Positions 61,832 to 62,940 of a stretch of 62,940 bases of DNA are shown here, piece by piece (the stretch's first letter is position 1; each line of letters starts with the position of its first letter). The position numbers and the translations under genes are program-made. The notes under the pieces were generated by a model, which was not told where the DNA came from, made no database searches, and saw only the letters and a list, made by a program, of their open reading frames with translations. The stretch spans positions 1 through 62,940 of the forward strand of contig DASTYK010000021.1 in the NCBI GenBank assembly GCA_035764935.1, read 5' to 3'. This stretch comes from Longimicrobiales bacterium (GTDB lineage: Bacteria > Gemmatimonadota > Gemmatimonadetes > Longimicrobiales > RSA9).

Positions 61832-62608
61832 ATGGTTTCGACTCTTGCCTCAGTGCAGCAGCGCGGCGCTCTCGACCTGTCGGGCCGACGCGTCCTGGTG
61901 ACGGGCGCAACCGGCGGGATCGGTCGCGCGGTGTGCACCCGCTTCAGCGAGTGTGGTGCGCGGATCGCCGTTCACTACCTGCGCGATGCAGATGGTGCGC
62001 ACGCGATCTCCGAGGCGCTGCAGCCGGATGACTGCCTGGTAGCGCAGGCGAACCTCGCGGACGAAGGCGAAGCGCTGGCGCTGCTCGGCACCATCGAGCG
62101 TGCGTGGGGCGGGCTCGACACCATCGTGCACTGTGCGTCGATGGGCACGTTCCGGCCCCTGCTCGACACGCGTGCGTCACACTGGGACCTGACACACGCC
62201 GTGCACACGCGCGCCCTGTGGCTGCTCGCCCGCGGCGCGGCGCCGGCCATGCCGCCGGGCAGCGCGATCATCGCCCTGTCCAGCCTGGGCGGCCGGCGCG
62301 CCATGCCTGCATACGGCGCGGTCGGCGTGGCCAAGGCCGCGCTCGAGTCGCTCGTCCGCTACCTCGCCGCGGAGCTCGCGGTGCGGGACGTCCGGGTGAA
62401 CGCGATTGCGGGTGGTCCGGTGGAAGGAGAGCGGCTGCGCGGCTCCCCCGTGCACGGTGCACTGCGTGCCGAGGCGACGCAGCGTGCGGGTGGTCGTTTT
62501 GCCACGCCGTTCGAGATCGCCGATGTCGCACTGTTCCTCGCCTCGCCCCTCGCGCGCTGGGTGCAGGGGCAGACCATCGTCGTCGATGGCGGCTTCAGCC
62601 TCTGGTGA
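61832..62608 (+). CDS. FabL-like enoyl-ACP reductase (SDR family)
   Basis: The 258-residue protein has a Rossmann motif VLVTGATGGIGRAV. The active site reads AYGAVGVAKAALESLVRYLA, giving Tyr161-x6-Lys168, the spacing of enoyl-ACP reductases (FabI/FabL); ketoreductases have Y-x3-K. The sequence is closest to FabL (B. subtilis type: similar VGVSKAALEALTRYLA block, and here GQTIVVDGGFSLW). It should reduce the enoyl-ACP double bond with NADPH in fatty acid synthesis. It is 3 bp before a FabZ-like gene, which performs the preceding step. Confidence 0.82.
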   Translation: MVSTLASVQQRGALDLSGRRVLVTGATGGIGRAVCTRFSECGARIAVHYLRDADGAHAISEALQPDDCLVAQANLADEGEALALLGTIERAWGGLDTIVHCASMGTFRPLLDTRASHWDLTHAVHTRALWLLARGAAPAMPPGSAIIALSSLGGRRAMPAYGAVGVAKAALESLVRYLAAELAVRDVRVNAIAGGPVEGERLRGSPVHGALRAEATQRAGGRFATPFEIADVALFLASPLARWVQGQTIVVDGGFSLW

Positions 62609-62611
62609 ACC

Positions 62612-62940
62612 ATGCGATTCCTGCTGATCGACCGACTCACCGAGCTCCGCCCGCGCGAGTCTGCACGGGCCGTCAAAGCCGTCAGTGGCAGCGAGGATTT
62701 CTTCGCGGACCATTTCCCCGGCAATCCGGTCATGCCGGGCGTGCTGATCACGGAGGCCATGGCGCAGACCGGCGGTGCGCTGATCACGCTGAGCACGGAC
62801 ATGGAGTCGTTCGGCGTGATGTCGCTGATCCAGGGCGCGAAGTTCCGCACGCCGGTTCGTCCCGGCAGCGTGCTGGACCTGCAGGTCACGATGGAAGCGA
62901 TGGACGACGCGAGCGCACGCGTGCATGCGCGGGCCCATGC
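62612..62940 (+). CDS. FabZ-like 3-hydroxyacyl-ACP dehydratase (partial)
   Basis: The frame runs off the window after 109 residues. It has the hot-dog fold catalytic pair: His34 in HFPGNPVMPGV and Glu48 in EAMAQTGG, spaced 14 residues, as in FabZ. It would remove water from 3-hydroxyacyl-ACP, the step before the enoyl reductase encoded 3 bp upstream. Confidence 0.87.
   Translation, partial: MRFLLIDRLTELRPRESARAVKAVSGSEDFFADHFPGNPVMPGVLITEAMAQTGGALITLSTDMESFGVMSLIQGAKFRTPVRPGSVLDLQVTMEAMDDASARVHARAH

Overview
The window is about 63 kb of very GC-rich DNA carrying some fifty genes on both strands. No rRNA, tRNA, IS element, prophage or CRISPR array was seen. The organism looks like a Gram-negative, outer-membrane, menaquinone-using heterotroph. 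The mix of SusC/SusD pairs with TonB plugs, DUF305 and LVIVD-repeat lipoproteins, a large UbiD-type decarboxylase, a long vWA protein, OmpA, NrfHA and very high GC points to Gemmatimonadota or a close relative. That placement is inference from gene content; no marker gene for placement is present.

Layout. 1-4.1 kb: end of an unknown gene, a secreted M20 peptidase, a His-rich DUF305 lipoprotein and an LVIVD-repeat protein, closed by strong hairpin terminators. 4.3-13.9 kb: two divergent SusC-SusD outer-membrane uptake pairs sharing a 594-bp control region with a good sigma70-type promoter and a leader of about 300 nt. 14-19.6 kb: di-haem oxidoreductase, membrane protein, CBS protein, S9 peptidase and a class A beta-lactamase-like serine hydrolase whose start region is duplicated. 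19.8-25.8 kb: UbiD-family decarboxylase, an array of five hairpin repeats, Tat-type aldo/keto reductase and a Na/Pi cotransporter. 25.9-32.1 kb (minus strand): Mur ligase, NrfH, NrfA and a HerA-like ATPase. 32.3-39.4 kb (plus strand): vWA protein, DUF5715 lipoprotein, GAF-like protein, then an overlapping operon of CopC-CopD fusion, TauE/SafE exporter and Ca/Na antiporter. 39.5-45 kb: Hsp20, DUF1460 lipoprotein, zinc-ribbon protein, MFS exporter, two small membrane proteins (one with a CTG start) and a quinone oxidoreductase. 45-51.1 kb (minus strand): BNR-repeat protein, alkyltransferase-like protein, ThiI-rhodanese and a large LuxR-type ATPase regulator. 51.5-59.2 kb: a molybdenum hydroxylase locus with MocA, two XdhC proteins and an amino-acid dehydrogenase on one strand, and the 2Fe-2S subunit, an OmpA protein and the molybdopterin subunit on the other. 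59.5-62.9 kb: a metallo-beta-lactamase/Rieske fusion, a DUF4383 protein, a FabL-like enoyl reductase and the start of a FabZ-like dehydratase.

The most unusual signal is not a gene. Two intergenic arrays, at 22.03-22.33 kb and 51.17-51.33 kb, consist of tandem hairpins with the same period (61-62 bp) and the same outer size (36-38 nt). Their stem sequences differ but base pairing is kept. They appear to be one family of structured repeats that I do not recognise. Other points worth a look are the Rieske fusion, the Y-x6-K enoyl reductase preceded by two TACGTA-cored direct repeats spaced 22 bp apart, the NrfHA-ATPase operon, the hydroxylase locus without a visible FAD subunit, and the hidden CTG-start gene.
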